A stretch of DNA of 64,000 nucleotides from Aeromicrobium chenweiae. GTDB lineage: Bacteria; Actinomycetota; Actinomycetes; Propionibacteriales; Nocardioidaceae. Below are positions 27,881 to 37,330 of this stretch, piece after piece. Made by a program: the position numbers and the translations under genes. The DNA lies in the NCBI RefSeq assembly GCF_003065605.1, contig NZ_CP026952.1, positions 1,860,001 through 1,924,000 of the forward strand, read 5' to 3'. Position 1 is the first letter of the stretch, and each line of letters starts with the position of its first letter. The notes under the pieces are model-generated. The model was not told the origin of the DNA and ran no database searches. It saw nothing but the letters and a program-made list of their open reading frames with translations.

Positions 27881-29479
27881 ATGGCAGCCACGCACAAGCG
27901 CCCCTCAGGTACGCCGGACGACGACAGCCCCACGGCGCCGGCGGACCCGGCCGGCGCGGGAGGTCCGGCGGACCCGGGAGGGGGCACGGACAGCACCGCG
28001 GAGGAGGGGACCGGGAAGACCCTGCGCTTCCCCAGCGCGTTCACGGTGCTGTTCGGGGTCACGGTCGCGGTCTGGCTCCTCGCCTTCGTGATCCCCACCG
28101 GCAGCTACAAGACCGAGGACGGGCGTCCCGTGCCCGGCAGCTACGAGCGCACCGACGCCGGCCTGTCGTTCATCGACCGCCTCATGCAGCTGTTCCTCGC
28201 GCCGGTCAACGGCCTCTACGGGATCCTGAACGACAAGGGGTTCATCGGTCCCAACGAGACCGGCGAGCTGTACGGCGCGGCCGGCGTGTTCCTGTTCGTC
28301 CTCGCGATCGGCATCTTCATCACCATGGCGATGGCCACGGGCGCCATCGACAACGGTGTCGCTCGCGTCGCCCAGCGAATGAGCTCGCGCGGCGCGGTGC
28401 TGATCGCGGTGCTGATGGTGCTGTTCTCGATCGGCGGCACCGTCGAGGGCATGGCCGAGGAGACCTTGGGGTTCTACGCCCTGGTCGTCCCGCTGATGCT
28501 CGCCCTCGGCTACGACCGGCTGGTGGCGGCAGCGCTCATCATGGTGGGCGCGGGCATCGGGACCCTCGCGTCGACCGTCAACCCGTTCGCGACCGGAGTC
28601 GCCTCCGGCGCGGCGGACATCTCGATCGGCGACGGCATCGTGGAGCGGTTCATCATGTACGTCGTCCTGGTGCCGATCGGCGTCTGGTGGGTGCTGAGGT
28701 ACGCCCGCAAGGTCAAGGCCGACCCGTCGGCATCCCTCGTCGGGCCGGCCGAGGGCGACGAGGAGACCCGCGCGCACGGTCTCCGGGACGTCGACCCGCT
28801 GACCGGTCGGGAGAAGACCGTGCTGGCGGTCGTGGGCGTGACGTTCGTGTTCATGATCTTCGCGATCGTGCCGTGGGCCCAGATCATCGACGGCCCGGAC
28901 GCCGCCAGCTACTCCTGGCAGCTGGACTGGTACTTTCCCGAGCTGGCCGCCCTGTTCCTCACGATGTCCATCGTGGTCGGGCTGATCGGCGGCCTCGGGG
29001 AGAAGCGGCTGACCGACACCCTCGTGTCGGGGGCCGGCGACTTCATCGGCGTCGGGCTGATCATCGTACTCGCGCGTGGTGTCACGGCGATCATGAACAA
29101 CTCCGAGATCACCGACACGATCCTGCACTCGATGGAGAACATCGTGAGCGACACGTCGTCGGGCGTCTTCGGGGCGGTCATGCTGCTGATCAACCTGCCA
29201 CTGGCGTTCCTCGTCCCGTCCTCGTCCGGCCACGCCGCTCTCGCGATGCCGATCCTGGCGCCGCTGGCGGACTTCGCCGGTGTCGAGCGGGCGATGGTGG
29301 TCACCGCCTACCAGTCCGCGTCCGGGCTCGTGAACCTCATCACCCCGACCTCGGCGGTGGTCATGGGCGGCCTCGCACTGGCGAAGGTGCGCTACGACCA
29401 GTACCTGCGGTTCGTCATGCCTCTCGTGGGGATCCTGCTCGTGATGAGCCTGATCTTCGTGGTCATCGGCTCGCTGTGA
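27881..29479 (+). CDS. YfcC-family membrane transporter, linked to the arginine deiminase genes
   Basis: Membrane protein of 532 residues from ATG 27881 after a GAGAGAGGA ribosome site. The first 45 residues are hydrophilic; about twelve hydrophobic segments follow, including [23 protein letters not shown] and the conserved [25 protein letters not shown] and [23 protein letters not shown]. These belong to the YfcC/anaerobic C4-dicarboxylate carrier superfamily, several members of which exchange arginine for ornithine (ArcD2-like). Divergence from arcA supports arginine/ornithine exchange here; that function is an inference. Confidence 0.8.
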   Translation: MAATHKRPSGTPDDDSPTAPADPAGAGGPADPGGGTDSTAEEGTGKTLRFPSAFTVLFGVTVAVWLLAFVIPTGSYKTEDGRPVPGSYERTDAGLSFIDRLMQLFLAPVNGLYGILNDKGFIGPNETGELYGAAGVFLFVLAIGIFITMAMATGAIDNGVARVAQRMSSRGAVLIAVLMVLFSIGGTVEGMAEETLGFYALVVPLMLALGYDRLVAAALIMVGAGIGTLASTVNPFATGVASGAADISIGDGIVERFIMYVVLVPIGVWWVLRYARKVKADPSASLVGPAEGDEETRAHGLRDVDPLTGREKTVLAVVGVTFVFMIFAIVPWAQIIDGPDAASYSWQLDWYFPELAALFLTMSIVVGLIGGLGEKRLTDTLVSGAGDFIGVGLIIVLARGVTAIMNNSEITDTILHSMENIVSDTSSGVFGAVMLLINLPLAFLVPSSSGHAALAMPILAPLADFAGVERAMVVTAYQSASGLVNLITPTSAVVMGGLALAKVRYDQYLRFVMPLVGILLVMSLIFVVIGSL

Positions 29480-29511
29480 CGAGGACCGTCCGGCCGGGCC
29501 GGGCAGCCGGT

Positions 29512-29745
29512 CTACGCGACGCGTCCGCGACGCGCCTCGTGGACGACCCGGTCGTCCAGGAGGCGGCGGGCGATCTGCTCGCACAGGACCACCGGATCGT
29601 CGGCGCTGGCCGCGGAGCGCCGGACGAGGCGGTCCGCTTGGTAGACCAGCCGCATGACCTGTCCCGGCACGAGGACGCCGGCGAACTCGGTGACGAGGCG
29701 GCCGGCGAGGTCGGCGATGTCGAGGCGGTGGGTCATGGCGTCCAT
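29512..29745 (-). CDS. Small helical protein (three-helix dimerisation type)
   Basis: A 77-residue acidic-basic helical protein: MDAMTHRLDIADLAGRLVTEF begins a short sequence with an AGGGAG ribosome site seven bases before ATG 29745 on this strand. Its pattern (LAGRLVTEFAGVLVPGQVMRLV and DDPVVLCEQIARRLL) resembles the small three-helix-bundle dimerisation proteins found near actinobacterial stress genes. It is divergent from the P-type ATPase and shares its upstream region, which has a DevR-type box. A function cannot be assigned. Confidence 0.5.
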   Translation of the reverse strand: MDAMTHRLDIADLAGRLVTEFAGVLVPGQVMRLVYQADRLVRRSAASADDPVVLCEQIARRLLDDRVVHEARRGRVA

Positions 29746-29807
29746 CACAGCACTCCCTAGGTCGGGGTCGGACGTTCAATTGTCCGTCACGGATCGGACG
29801 CGCCCCA

Positions 29808-29821
29808 GTGACCAACGGCCC
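29808..29821. promoter_or_regulatory. DevR-type box before the P-type ATPase
   Basis: GTGACCAACGGCCC matches the local consensus GGGACCWWnGGCCC at all but one of its constrained positions. It is centred 118 bp before the ATPase start and 70 bp before the small helical protein on the opposite strand. No TAnnnT box could be placed with confidence downstream. Confidence 0.45.
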
Positions 29822-29932
29822 TGCGGTGCCATGCGGGGTCTGGACGAAACGGCCTGTCGTCGCAGGGGGTACGGCGCCCCGCCCAGGACCATCGACTCTG
29901 TGGCTGCTCCGCGGCCGCCGGTGGACTGAGAC

Positions 29933-32602
29933 ATGGCCCAGGGCACCGCACTCGACCACGTGCAGACCTATCACGACCTGACGTCGCACGAGACGCTGCT
30001 CCTCCTGGAGAGCGACCACCGGACGGGACTTGACCAGGACGAGGCGCGGAACCGGCTCAACCGCTTCGGACCCAACAGCCTCCCGCAGAGCAAGGGCCCC
30101 AGTGCGGTGCTGCGGTTCCTGGGACAGCTGAACAGCCCACTGGTCTACGTGCTGATCGTGGCCGGCATCGTCACCCTGCTCCTCGGCGAGCTGGTGGACT
30201 CCGCGGTCATCTTCGCGGTCGTCGTGGTGAACGCCATCCTGGGCTACGTGCAGGAGGCGAGGGCCGAGTCGGCGCTCGAGGCGCTGCGGTCGATGGTGCA
30301 CACCAGCGCCACGGTCGTCCGTGACGGGACCCAGCAGAGCATCCCGTCGGAGGAACTGGTCCCGGGCGACCTCGTCCTCGTCGAGGCCGGCGACCGGGTG
30401 CCGGCCGATCTGCGGCTGATCAGCGAGACGCAGCTCAAGGTCGACGAGTCTGCGCTGACGGGGGAGTCCCTGCCGGTGGAGAAGAACCACGCCCTCCTGC
30501 CGACGGAGACGACCGTGGCGGACCGGGTCAACATGGTCTACTCGGGCACCTTGGTGACCAACGGGTCCGGGTCGGGCATCGCGGTAGCCACCGGCGGGGA
30601 CACCGAGCTGGGCGAGATCCACCGGCTGGTGGGCAGCGCGCAGGCCGTGGAGACCCCCCTCACACGCAAGCTGGGACGGTTCAGCGCCCAGCTCACTATC
30701 GTCATCCTCGGGCTCGCGATCCTGGCGTTCGTCGTGGGCGTGGCGCAGGGCGAGCCGGCGGCGGACATGTTCGTCGCGGTCGTGGCCCTGGCCGTGGGCG
30801 CGATCCCCGAGGGCCTGCCGGCCGCCGTCGCCATCACGCTGGCGATCGGGGTGTCCCGGATGGCTCAGCGGCGGGCCGTGATTCGCCGGCTGCCGGTCGT
30901 GGAGACCCTCGGCAGCGCGACGGTCATCTGCTCGGACAAGACCGGGACCCTGACCGAGAACCGCATGACCGTGCAGCTCGTCTGGACCGCCGGCGGCGAG
31001 CTCGCGACGGAGACGGACGACACCGACGCGTCCGGTGAGCCGCGCGGTGCGTACCGGTGGTGCCTGCTGGTGGGGGCGAACTGCAACGACGCATGGCTCG
31101 CCGAGGACGGGTCCCCGCGGGGCGATCCCACCGAGACAGCCATGCTGACGGTCGCCGAGCGGCACGGCGTCGCGGCGAGAGGCCTCCAGCGGATCGGGAC
31201 GCTGCCGTTCAGCTCCGAGCGGCAGATCATGGCCACGACCAACACGGACCCGGATGCCGGAGGCCACCTGCTGATGGTGAAGGGGGCCGTCGAGCGGGTC
31301 CTGGCGGTGAGCGCCCTGCAGATGATGGGGGACGGCGCGACCCAGCCGCTCGACGAGGGTGCCGTGCTGGCCGCGGCCGAGCAGCTCGCCTCGCGGGGGA
31401 TGCGGGTGCTGGCGACCGCGGTGCAGAGGGAACCCGACGACGACGCGCTCGACCGCCTCATGACCGGGCAGGCCGACGGACTGATCTTCACGGGGCTGCA
31501 GGCGATGATCGACCCGCCGCGCTCCACGGCGTCCGCTGCCGTGCGGTCCTGCCACGAGGCAGGGCTGGCGGTGAAGATGATCACCGGCGACCACGCGACG
31601 ACCGCGGCGGCGATCGCGCGCCGGATCGGGATCCTGGCGGACGCCGACGTCGACGGTGTCCTCACGGGCGCGGAGCTCGCACGGATCGACGACGCCGCCC
31701 TGCCGGACGCGGCGGACCGCGCGTCGGTGTTCGCCCGGGTCACGCCGGAGCAGAAGCTCCGGCTCGTGCGTGCACTGCAGTCGCACCACCACGTCGTGGC
31801 CATGACGGGCGACGGGGTGAACGACGCCCCCGCGCTCAAGCAGGCCGACATCGGCATCGCGATGGGCCTCGTCGGCACCGAGGCGGCCAAGGACGCCGCG
31901 GACATGGTGCTGACCGACGACGACTTCGCCACGATCGAGGCCGCCGTCGAGGAAGGGCGCGGCGTGTTCGACAACCTGACCAAGTTCATCGTCTGGACAC
32001 TGCCGACGAACCTGGGGGAGGGTCTGGTCATCCTGGTCGCGATCCTCCTGAGCACCGACCTGCCGATCCTGCCCACGCAGATCCTCTGGATCAACATGAC
32101 GACCGCGGTCGCGCTGGGGCTCACCCTCGCGTGGGAGGCCAAGGAGCCCGGGATCATGGCGAGGCCACCCCGAGACCCGCGAGCCCCGCTCTTCGGACGT
32201 CCACTGGCGGTCCGCACGGTGCTGGTCTCGGTCCTGCTCGTCCTGGGCACCTGGTGGGTCTACCGGTACGAGATCGACAGCGGGGCCTCGCTCGACGTCA
32301 GCCGGACCGCGGCCGTCAACCTGTTCGTGATGGTCGAGGCGTTCTACCTGTTCAGCTGCCGCACCTTGACCCGACCCGGATGGCAGGCGGGTCTGCTGGC
32401 CAATCCGTACCTGATCGTGGGGGTGGCACTGCAAGCGGTCGGGCAGCTGGCCCTGACGTACGTGCCGGCGATGAACACCCTCTTCCAGACCGCGCCCATC
32501 GGCTGGGACAGCTGGCTGCGGATCGTGGTGGTCGCCGCGGTGGTCTCCGCCGTCGTGGCCGTCATGAAGCACATGGCGATCCGCCGCGTCCGGCACACCT
32601 GA
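29933..32602 (+). CDS. P-type ATPase of the calcium/cation class (CtpF/PacL-like)
   Basis: ATP-driven cation transporter of 889 residues. Visible: N-terminal cation-ATPase domain (GLDQDEARNRLNRFGPNSLP), actuator motif LTGESLPVEK, membrane PEGLPAAVAITLA, phosphorylation site DKTGTLTEN with Asp335, KGAVERVL nucleotide-binding site, and the hinge TGDGVNDAPALKQADIGIAMG. It lacks the CPC motif and HMA domains of heavy-metal pumps, so Ca2+/Mn2+-type transport is likelier. Its neighbours Hsp20, USP and DevRS mirror the setting of CtpF in the mycobacterial dormancy regulon. A bidirectional terminator follows the stop directly. Confidence 0.9.
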   Translation: MAQGTALDHVQTYHDLTSHETLLLLESDHRTGLDQDEARNRLNRFGPNSLPQSKGPSAVLRFLGQLNSPLVYVLIVAGIVTLLLGELVDSAVIFAVVVVNAILGYVQEARAESALEALRSMVHTSATVVRDGTQQSIPSEELVPGDLVLVEAGDRVPADLRLISETQLKVDESALTGESLPVEKNHALLPTETTVADRVNMVYSGTLVTNGSGSGIAVATGGDTELGEIHRLVGSAQAVETPLTRKLGRFSAQLTIVILGLAILAFVVGVAQGEPAADMFVAVVALAVGAIPEGLPAAVAITLAIGVSRMAQRRAVIRRLPVVETLGSATVICSDKTGTLTENRMTVQLVWTAGGELATETDDTDASGEPRGAYRWCLLVGANCNDAWLAEDGSPRGDPTETAMLTVAERHGVAARGLQRIGTLPFSSERQIMATTNTDPDAGGHLLMVKGAVERVLAVSALQMMGDGATQPLDEGAVLAAAEQLASRGMRVLATAVQREPDDDALDRLMTGQADGLIFTGLQAMIDPPRSTASAAVRSCHEAGLAVKMITGDHATTAAAIARRIGILADADVDGVLTGAELARIDDAALPDAADRASVFARVTPEQKLRLVRALQSHHHVVAMTGDGVNDAPALKQADIGIAMGLVGTEAAKDAADMVLTDDDFATIEAAVEEGRGVFDNLTKFIVWTLPTNLGEGLVILVAILLSTDLPILPTQILWINMTTAVALGLTLAWEAKEPGIMARPPRDPRAPLFGRPLAVRTVLVSVLLVLGTWWVYRYEIDSGASLDVSRTAAVNLFVMVEAFYLFSCRTLTRPGWQAGLLANPYLIVGVALQAVGQLALTYVPAMNTLFQTAPIGWDSWLRIVVVAAVVSAVVAVMKHMAIRRVRHT

Positions 32603-32639
32603 GGAACGACACCCCGTCGGTGCGACGGGGTGCCGTTCC
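32603..32639. terminator. Bidirectional terminator between the P-type ATPase and USP genes
   Basis: GGAACG...ACCCCGTCG pairs with CGACGGGGT...CGTTCC around a GTG loop, a long, nearly perfect stem (about 15 bp with one mismatch). It begins right after the ATPase stop and lies just before the end of the USP gene on the other strand. There is no long T-run. Confidence 0.75.
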
Positions 32640-32651
32640 GGGCGAGTGTCC

Positions 32652-33497
32652 TCAGACCGTGTAGTCCGGCGGGATCACGGCCACCGGGCGCTGGCCGGCC
32701 CGGGCCAGTGCTCGCGCGACCGGGGCCCGCCAGCTGCGCAGCGCACCGGTGTGGGGACGCCCGGCCACCACCAACGCGCCCTCGCCGGCCACCGCCAGGG
32801 TCTCGTCCACGGGGTCGTGCCCCTCGACCAGCGCGGTCGTGACGGTCACGTCGGGATAGCTCTCCGACCATCCGGCGAGCGTCTCGGCCATGGCCACGCG
32901 TGCCTCGTCGACGTGCTTGGCCTCGCGATGACTCATCACGTGCAGGACCTCGACGTCGACCGAGATCTTGTCCGCGAGCTCGAAGGCGAACTGCAAGGGG
33001 CCCTTCTCGGTGCTGCGGGCGTCGACCGCGACGACGATCTGCTCGATCGCGAAGGACTGCACCGACGGGGGGACCACGACGACCGGGCTGCGCGCGTGCA
33101 TGGCCAGGAAGTTCGTGACGGCCTCGCCCGTGAGCCGGTCCAGCCACCCCACGTCGTCGGTGCCCACCACCACGAACCTGGCGCCGTCGCTCTCGGACCC
33201 GAGCACCGCCGGCGGGAAGCCGGCCACCAGCTCGTACGCGATGTCGGCCCTCGTGCCACCGGCCTCCAGGTGCTTCTCGGCGTCCTTCAGCGTGCGGCGC
33301 GCCGCACTGGCGATGGCCTCGGGGAGGTCCCCGGCGGACAGCGGCGCGAAGGCGTACGGGTACGGCACCTGGCACGCGTGGACGACACGGAGACGGCATC
33401 CGTACAGCTCCGCCAGTCCCCACGCGAAGTCCAGGAGGCCGGGCTGCTCGTCGCGGACCCCGACGACGACGGGACGATCCACCGTTGACTCGCTCAT
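32652..33497 (-). CDS. Universal stress protein with two USP domains
   Basis: A 281-residue cytoplasmic protein made of two USP modules. The first begins RPVVVGVRDEQPGLLDFAWGLAELYGCRLRVVHA; the second begins IEQIVVAVDARSTEKGPLQFAFELA. Gly-rich ATP-binding patterns are seen in VVGTDDVGWLDRLTGEAVTNFLAMHARSPVVVVP and VVAGRPHTGALRSW, although neither is the complete GxxGxxxx(S/T) form. Double-domain USPs are a hallmark of DosR-type regulons. It ends in front of a shared terminator and starts six bases after hsp20, so the two are probably one operon. Confidence 0.88.
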   Translation of the reverse strand: MSESTVDRPVVVGVRDEQPGLLDFAWGLAELYGCRLRVVHACQVPYPYAFAPLSAGDLPEAIASAARRTLKDAEKHLEAGGTRADIAYELVAGFPPAVLGSESDGARFVVVGTDDVGWLDRLTGEAVTNFLAMHARSPVVVVPPSVQSFAIEQIVVAVDARSTEKGPLQFAFELADKISVDVEVLHVMSHREAKHVDEARVAMAETLAGWSESYPDVTVTTALVEGHDPVDETLAVAGEGALVVAGRPHTGALRSWRAPVARALARAGQRPVAVIPPDYTV

Positions 33498-33503
33498 GGC
33501 GGC

Positions 33504-33917
33504 CTACTTGGCTCTCTCGATGGGGACCTGCTGCGCCGTGCTCTCGGCGGCCTTGACGGGGACGCGGACCTCCAGGATCCCGTCCGTGTACGAGGCCTTC
33601 ACCTCGGACGCGGAGGTGCCGGCCGGGACGCGCACCGTGCGGGTGAACGAGCCGTACCGGTGCTCCTGCAGGTTCTTCTCCTTCTTGTCCTCGTGGCGTT
33701 CGCCGCGGATCGTCAGGACGTCGTCCTCGATCATCACGGTCACGTCCTTGTCCGGGTCGACGCCCGGCAGCTCGGCACGCACGACGTACTGGTCGTCCTC
33801 GACGAAGTCCTCGACCGGCACCGAGGGGCTGATGCCGACGCGCCGCACCTCGGTCTCCAGCCAGTCCACCAGATCGGTGAAGGGGCCTTGCGGACGACGA
33901 ACGATGCTGTTGCTCAT
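33504..33917 (-). CDS. Hsp20 / alpha-crystallin-type small heat shock protein
   Basis: ATP-independent holdase of 137 residues. ATG 33917 gives a typical sHSP: short N-terminal arm (SNSIVRRPQGPFTDLVDWLE), then the alpha-crystallin domain from about residue 35 (DDQYVVRAELPGVDPDKDVTVMIEDDVLTIRGER) and the conserved VRVPAGTSASEVKASYTDGILEVRVP. It is of the HspX kind in size and setting. Two DevR-type boxes lie 80-116 bp upstream. It is followed six bases later by the USP gene in the same direction. Confidence 0.93.
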   Translation of the reverse strand: MSNSIVRRPQGPFTDLVDWLETEVRRVGISPSVPVEDFVEDDQYVVRAELPGVDPDKDVTVMIEDDVLTIRGERHEDKKEKNLQEHRYGSFTRTVRVPAGTSASEVKASYTDGILEVRVPVKAAESTAQQVPIERAK

Positions 33918-34400
33918 GGATGGTCCTCTGTCTCGCGGGGAGGGGCACGTGCGTGCGCCCTCGCTCCACGCTCGCACCGCAGTCCCGCCCCGGCAGCGGC
34001 CGCAGGTCCCCGCCGCGGGGGACCGTGGACCCTGTTCCGTCGGGCCGTCGTCCGGACAGGCACGCACGAACGCCCCGCGGGCTCCGAGGGAGAGGCACGC
34101 GAGGCGTTCGCGGAGATCGAGGGGAGCTGGACGTTCCGTGACTGCCGCTCGTCTCACCCTCCAATGTCCTCGGCCGGACCGCTCCGGGCAAGGGACCAAT
34201 GGCACGGCACCACGTCGCGCCCGGTCCGGGAGCCACACGGACGACGACCGCGGCCAGGGCGGGACGTTGGGCCCTACGGAACCGGACCGCCGTGCGGTCC
34301 GCTGGATGCAGCACCCCGGGCTCGGCGGCCCGGATGCCGATACGTGTCCGTGATGTCAGAGTCATTCCAAGGTCCGCCACCGTCAGAAGGGAGCACCGCG
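33918..34400. promoter_or_regulatory. Shared control region between hsp20 and devR, with four DevR-type boxes
   Basis: This 483-bp gap holds no gene that I can support. Boxes: CGGCCGCAGGTCCC (33997-34010) and GGGACCGTGGACCC (34019-34032), 22 bp apart and facing hsp20; GGGACCAATGGCAC (34192-34205) and GGGACGTTGGGCCC (34261-34274), nearer devR. A perfect 8-bp hairpin CGGACCGC/GCGGTCCG lies at 34283-34301 in front of devR. The first box is 12/14 identical to the one upstream of devS. This suggests that DevR autoregulates and activates hsp20. Confidence 0.55.
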
Positions 34401-35087
34401 ATGATCAGGGTGTTCTTGTTGGACGACCACGAAGTCGTGCGGGCCGGCGTCAAGGACCTGCTCGAGCGGGCCGGCGACATGACGGTGGTGGGTGAGGCCG
34501 GCACTGCCGCAGCGGCACTGTCGCGAATCCCCGCGGTCATGCCGGACGTGGCTGTGCTCGACGGGCGCCTGCCGGACGGCAGCGGCATCGAGGTGTGCCG
34601 GGAGATCCGCTCGAACCTGCCCCAGATCGGCGCGATCATCTTGACCTCGTACGACGATGACGAGGCGCTCTTCTCGGCCATCATGGCCGGGGCGGCCGGC
34701 TACGTCCTCAAACAGATCCGGGCCCAGGAGCTGGTCGACGCCGTGCGCCACGTGGCCGCCGGCGGCTCGCTGCTCGACCCGCTGGCCACGGCCAAGGTCA
34801 TGGAGCGGCTCCGCGGAGGCGGACCCGAGGAGCCCGACGAGTTCAAGCGCCTCACTCCTCAAGAGCGTCGGATCCTGGTGCTGGTCGCCCAGGGACTGAC
34901 CAACCGGCAGATCGGCGAGCAGCTGAAGCTCGCAGAGAAGACGGTCAAGAACTACATGTCGAACGTCCTGGCCAAGCTCGGCTTCGAGCGGCGCACCCAG
35001 GCGGCGGTGTTCGCGAGCCGGCTGCTGGACGAGCCGGACGGGCCCGGGTCGTCCTCGGGTTCACCCAGCGGATGGCGGCATGACTGA
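34401..35087 (+). CDS. devR: DevR/DosR-type response regulator
   Basis: Transcription factor of the NarL/LuxR family (228 residues). It starts at ATG 34401 after AGAAGGGA; ATG 34353 is a less likely upstream alternative. The receiver domain has FLLDDHEVV, phosphoacceptor Asp54 in VAVLDGRLPD, Thr in LTSYDDDE and Lys in YVLKQI. The C-terminal HTH (LTPQERRILVLVAQGLTNRQIGEQLKLAEKTVKNYMSNVLAKLGFERRTQAAVFA) is strikingly close to mycobacterial DevR, including the AEKTVKNY recognition helix. It overlaps the next small gene and faces devS, its probable kinase, across that gene. Confidence 0.92.
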   Translation: MIRVFLLDDHEVVRAGVKDLLERAGDMTVVGEAGTAAAALSRIPAVMPDVAVLDGRLPDGSGIEVCREIRSNLPQIGAIILTSYDDDEALFSAIMAGAAGYVLKQIRAQELVDAVRHVAAGGSLLDPLATAKVMERLRGGGPEEPDEFKRLTPQERRILVLVAQGLTNRQIGEQLKLAEKTVKNYMSNVLAKLGFERRTQAAVFASRLLDEPDGPGSSSGSPSGWRHD

Positions 35088-35508
35088 GAGACGTCAGTGG
35101 TCCGGGATGCTCACGGCCCGGCCCAGCGCGGGGCGCCAGCCGCTGATCACCGTGGTCGTGCTCGGCGAGGAGTTCCTGGGTGCCCTGGCGTACGCGCTGG
35201 AGTGTGCCCTGTTCATGCCTGCCGCCGTGCGGGCGGTTCGGGCGGGGTCCGTGCCCGGCATGGCGCGACCGAGTCCCATCCCGGTCCAGGAGCTGGGCGA
35301 CAGTCCGCTCGCGGCCCTGCTGGACATCAGCACGAGCTCGGACCGGATGGTCGCGCAGCAGGTCGGCGACGACGCCCACCAGGTGCTGCGCGACCTCCGG
35401 AGGAGCACCCACAGCCCGTTGGTCGAGGTCGACGACAGCGGTGTGGTCCTCCGGGTCTCCGACCCGCGCGGCTGGTCGGTGCCCGCCGTGGCCTCAGGCT
35501 TCGGCTGA
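35080..35508 (+). CDS. Unknown 142-residue protein translated with devR
   Basis: ATG 35080 overlaps the devR stop by eight bases, so both are on one transcript. The sequence (MTERRQWSGMLTARPSAGRQPLITVVVLGEEF onward) has no signal peptide. A moderately hydrophobic stretch, LGALAYALECALFMPAAVRAV, covers about residues 33-53. The rest is polar with no motif I know. It ends 14 bases before the convergent devS stop. I do not recognise the family; a partner of DevR or DevS is suggested only by location. Confidence 0.6.
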   Translation: MTERRQWSGMLTARPSAGRQPLITVVVLGEEFLGALAYALECALFMPAAVRAVRAGSVPGMARPSPIPVQELGDSPLAALLDISTSSDRMVAQQVGDDAHQVLRDLRRSTHSPLVEVDDSGVVLRVSDPRGWSVPAVASGFG

Positions 35509-35522
35509 GCCTCGCGGCGTGG

Positions 35523-37196
35523 TCAGACCGGGACCGACCACGCCAGCTGGGTGCCCCCGCCGGGCACCGGCTGCAGGTCGAATGAGCCCCCCTGCGACTC
35601 GGCCCGTCGACGCAGGTTCGCCAGGCCGCTCAGCTCCTGGCCGGCGCCGGGTCCGATGCCGTCGTCCGTGACCTCGACGCTCACGGCGTCGGGCGTCACC
35701 GAGACGGCCACGTCGACCCGGGTGGCCTCCGCGTGCCGGACGACGTTCATCAGCGCCTCGGTGACCACTGCCGCGACGTCCTCGCGGCAGCTGCCGGAGA
35801 CGACCGTGTCGACGGGACCCGCCAGGACCACGTGCGTCGTGCCCGGCGACTGCCCCGTCACCCGGTCGATGATCTGCAGGATGCGGGTCCGCAGATTGAC
35901 CGTTCCGGGGCCGGCCTCGTGCCGCAGCGCGAAGATGCTGTGCCTGATCTGCGCGATGGCGCTGTCGATGTCGTCCACCTGGGCGGCGATGCGCACGGCC
36001 GCGTCGCCGTCGACCATCGCCGCGACGCCCTCGAGGTTCAGGCCGGTGGCGAACAGGCGCTGGATGACGTGGTCGTGGAGATCGCGGGCGATGCGGCCCC
36101 GATCCTCCAGGACGGCCACGCGCTGTCGGGTCCGCAGCAGCTCGCGGCGCTGGAACGAGACGTTGATGTGCGTGGCGAATGCCTTGCCCATCTCCAGGTC
36201 GCGCGCGGTGAACGGGCCCTTGCCGATCTCGCGGCACACGGCCAGGACCCCGAGGGACTCGTCCTGCCGGGTGAAGGGCACGAGCATCGAGGGCCCGAAC
36301 AATGCCGGGATCGCCAGGCCGCCGGTCCCCGCCCGGCTGAGCCCCTCGGCCAGGACCGCCTCGCCACGGAAGATCGCCTCCGTGAGGACCAGGTCGTCCA
36401 AGGGGAACGACAGATCGCTGAGGTCGCAGGCCTCGGTGCCGGCGGCGCGTTCCACGACGGCCTGACCGTCGGGAGGCACCAGGGCGACGAACGCCAGGTC
36501 GGCCGACGCCAGCCTGCGCACCTCGTCCACGATGTGTCCGAGATGGTCCTCGTCGTCGTTGTCCATGCTGCGGGCCAGGTCCGCGAGCGCTGCCGACCAG
36601 GTGGCCCGGTAGGTCGACGCATCGAACAGCCGGGCGTTCTGGATCGCGATCCCGGCGGTGCCCGCCAAGGCTTCGGCGAGCTCCTCGTCAGCCGCGGAGA
36701 AGGACCCGGTGAGACTGTCGGCGATGTAGAGAGTCCCGTAGAGCGAGTTGTGGACCCTGATCGGGACGCCCAGGAAGCTCCGCATCCGGGGATGGCCCTT
36801 CGGGAACCCGATCCAGCGGTCGTCGTCCTCGAGCGACTCCAGCCGGACCGGTCCCGGCTCGTCGATCAGCGCGCCCAGAAGACCTCGTCCTTCCGGAACC
36901 CGCCCGATGAGGTCCACGACCTCCTGGTCCATCCCGGCGTGGATGAGCTCCTTGATCCGTCGTTCGTCGCCGAGGATCCCGATCGCGACGTACCGGGCGT
37001 TCAGGAGCTCCCGGCCGAGCTCCACGATGCGCTGCAGGATCTTGGGCATGTCCAGGTTGCTGGTCAGCTCATGGTTGATGCGGATCAGGTCCCGCAGTCG
37101 GGCCTGCGTGTAGGCCGCGTCCGCCGCCTCGTCGACTCGTTCTTCCAGGTCCGTCTCGCGTGGCCGCCTCGATGCCCCCGAGCTCCAAACGTCCAT
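35523..37196 (-). CDS. devS: DevS/DosT-type GAF-domain sensor histidine kinase
   Basis: Sensor kinase of 557 residues, cytoplasmic, with two GAF domains (about 50-190 and 210-355), a HisKA_3 dimer domain with RDLHDHVIQRLFATG (phospho-His374), and an HATPase domain with NVVRHAEATRVDVAV and DDGIGPG and GLANLRRRAESQGG. The first GAF has GHPRMRSFLGVPIRV, which aligns with the region of mycobacterial DevS that supplies the haem-binding His; His135 is the candidate ligand. It therefore probably senses O2, NO or CO and phosphorylates DevR. It is convergent with devR and the small unknown gene. A long upstream region carries the strongest DevR-type box in the window. Confidence 0.9.
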   Translation of the reverse strand: MDVWSSGASRRPRETDLEERVDEAADAAYTQARLRDLIRINHELTSNLDMPKILQRIVELGRELLNARYVAIGILGDERRIKELIHAGMDQEVVDLIGRVPEGRGLLGALIDEPGPVRLESLEDDDRWIGFPKGHPRMRSFLGVPIRVHNSLYGTLYIADSLTGSFSAADEELAEALAGTAGIAIQNARLFDASTYRATWSAALADLARSMDNDDEDHLGHIVDEVRRLASADLAFVALVPPDGQAVVERAAGTEACDLSDLSFPLDDLVLTEAIFRGEAVLAEGLSRAGTGGLAIPALFGPSMLVPFTRQDESLGVLAVCREIGKGPFTARDLEMGKAFATHINVSFQRRELLRTRQRVAVLEDRGRIARDLHDHVIQRLFATGLNLEGVAAMVDGDAAVRIAAQVDDIDSAIAQIRHSIFALRHEAGPGTVNLRTRILQIIDRVTGQSPGTTHVVLAGPVDTVVSGSCREDVAAVVTEALMNVVRHAEATRVDVAVSVTPDAVSVEVTDDGIGPGAGQELSGLANLRRRAESQGGSFDLQPVPGGGTQLAWSVPV

Positions 37197-37330
37197 GACT
37201 GGTCACTCCCTCGTCGTGTCACTCCCGACACATTGTCATCAGGCTACGCCCGATTCCCGACCGTGGCTGAGATGAAATCACGGTGCAATCAACTGCGTCG
37301 CCGGCTGTCACGACGCACCCCCCGAGGCGA

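Noticed and set aside
27905-32596. A very long minus-strand open frame (1,563 codons)
   Set aside because: It lies antisense to the YfcC carrier and the P-type ATPase, both with clear motifs, and its translation is only Arg/His/Asp/Gly-rich low-complexity sequence, as expected from high-GC codon shadows.
34283-34301. Perfect CGGACCGC/GCGGTCCG hairpin considered as a terminator
   Set aside because: No gene ends before it and no T-run follows; it lies upstream of devR, so I list it as part of the control region.
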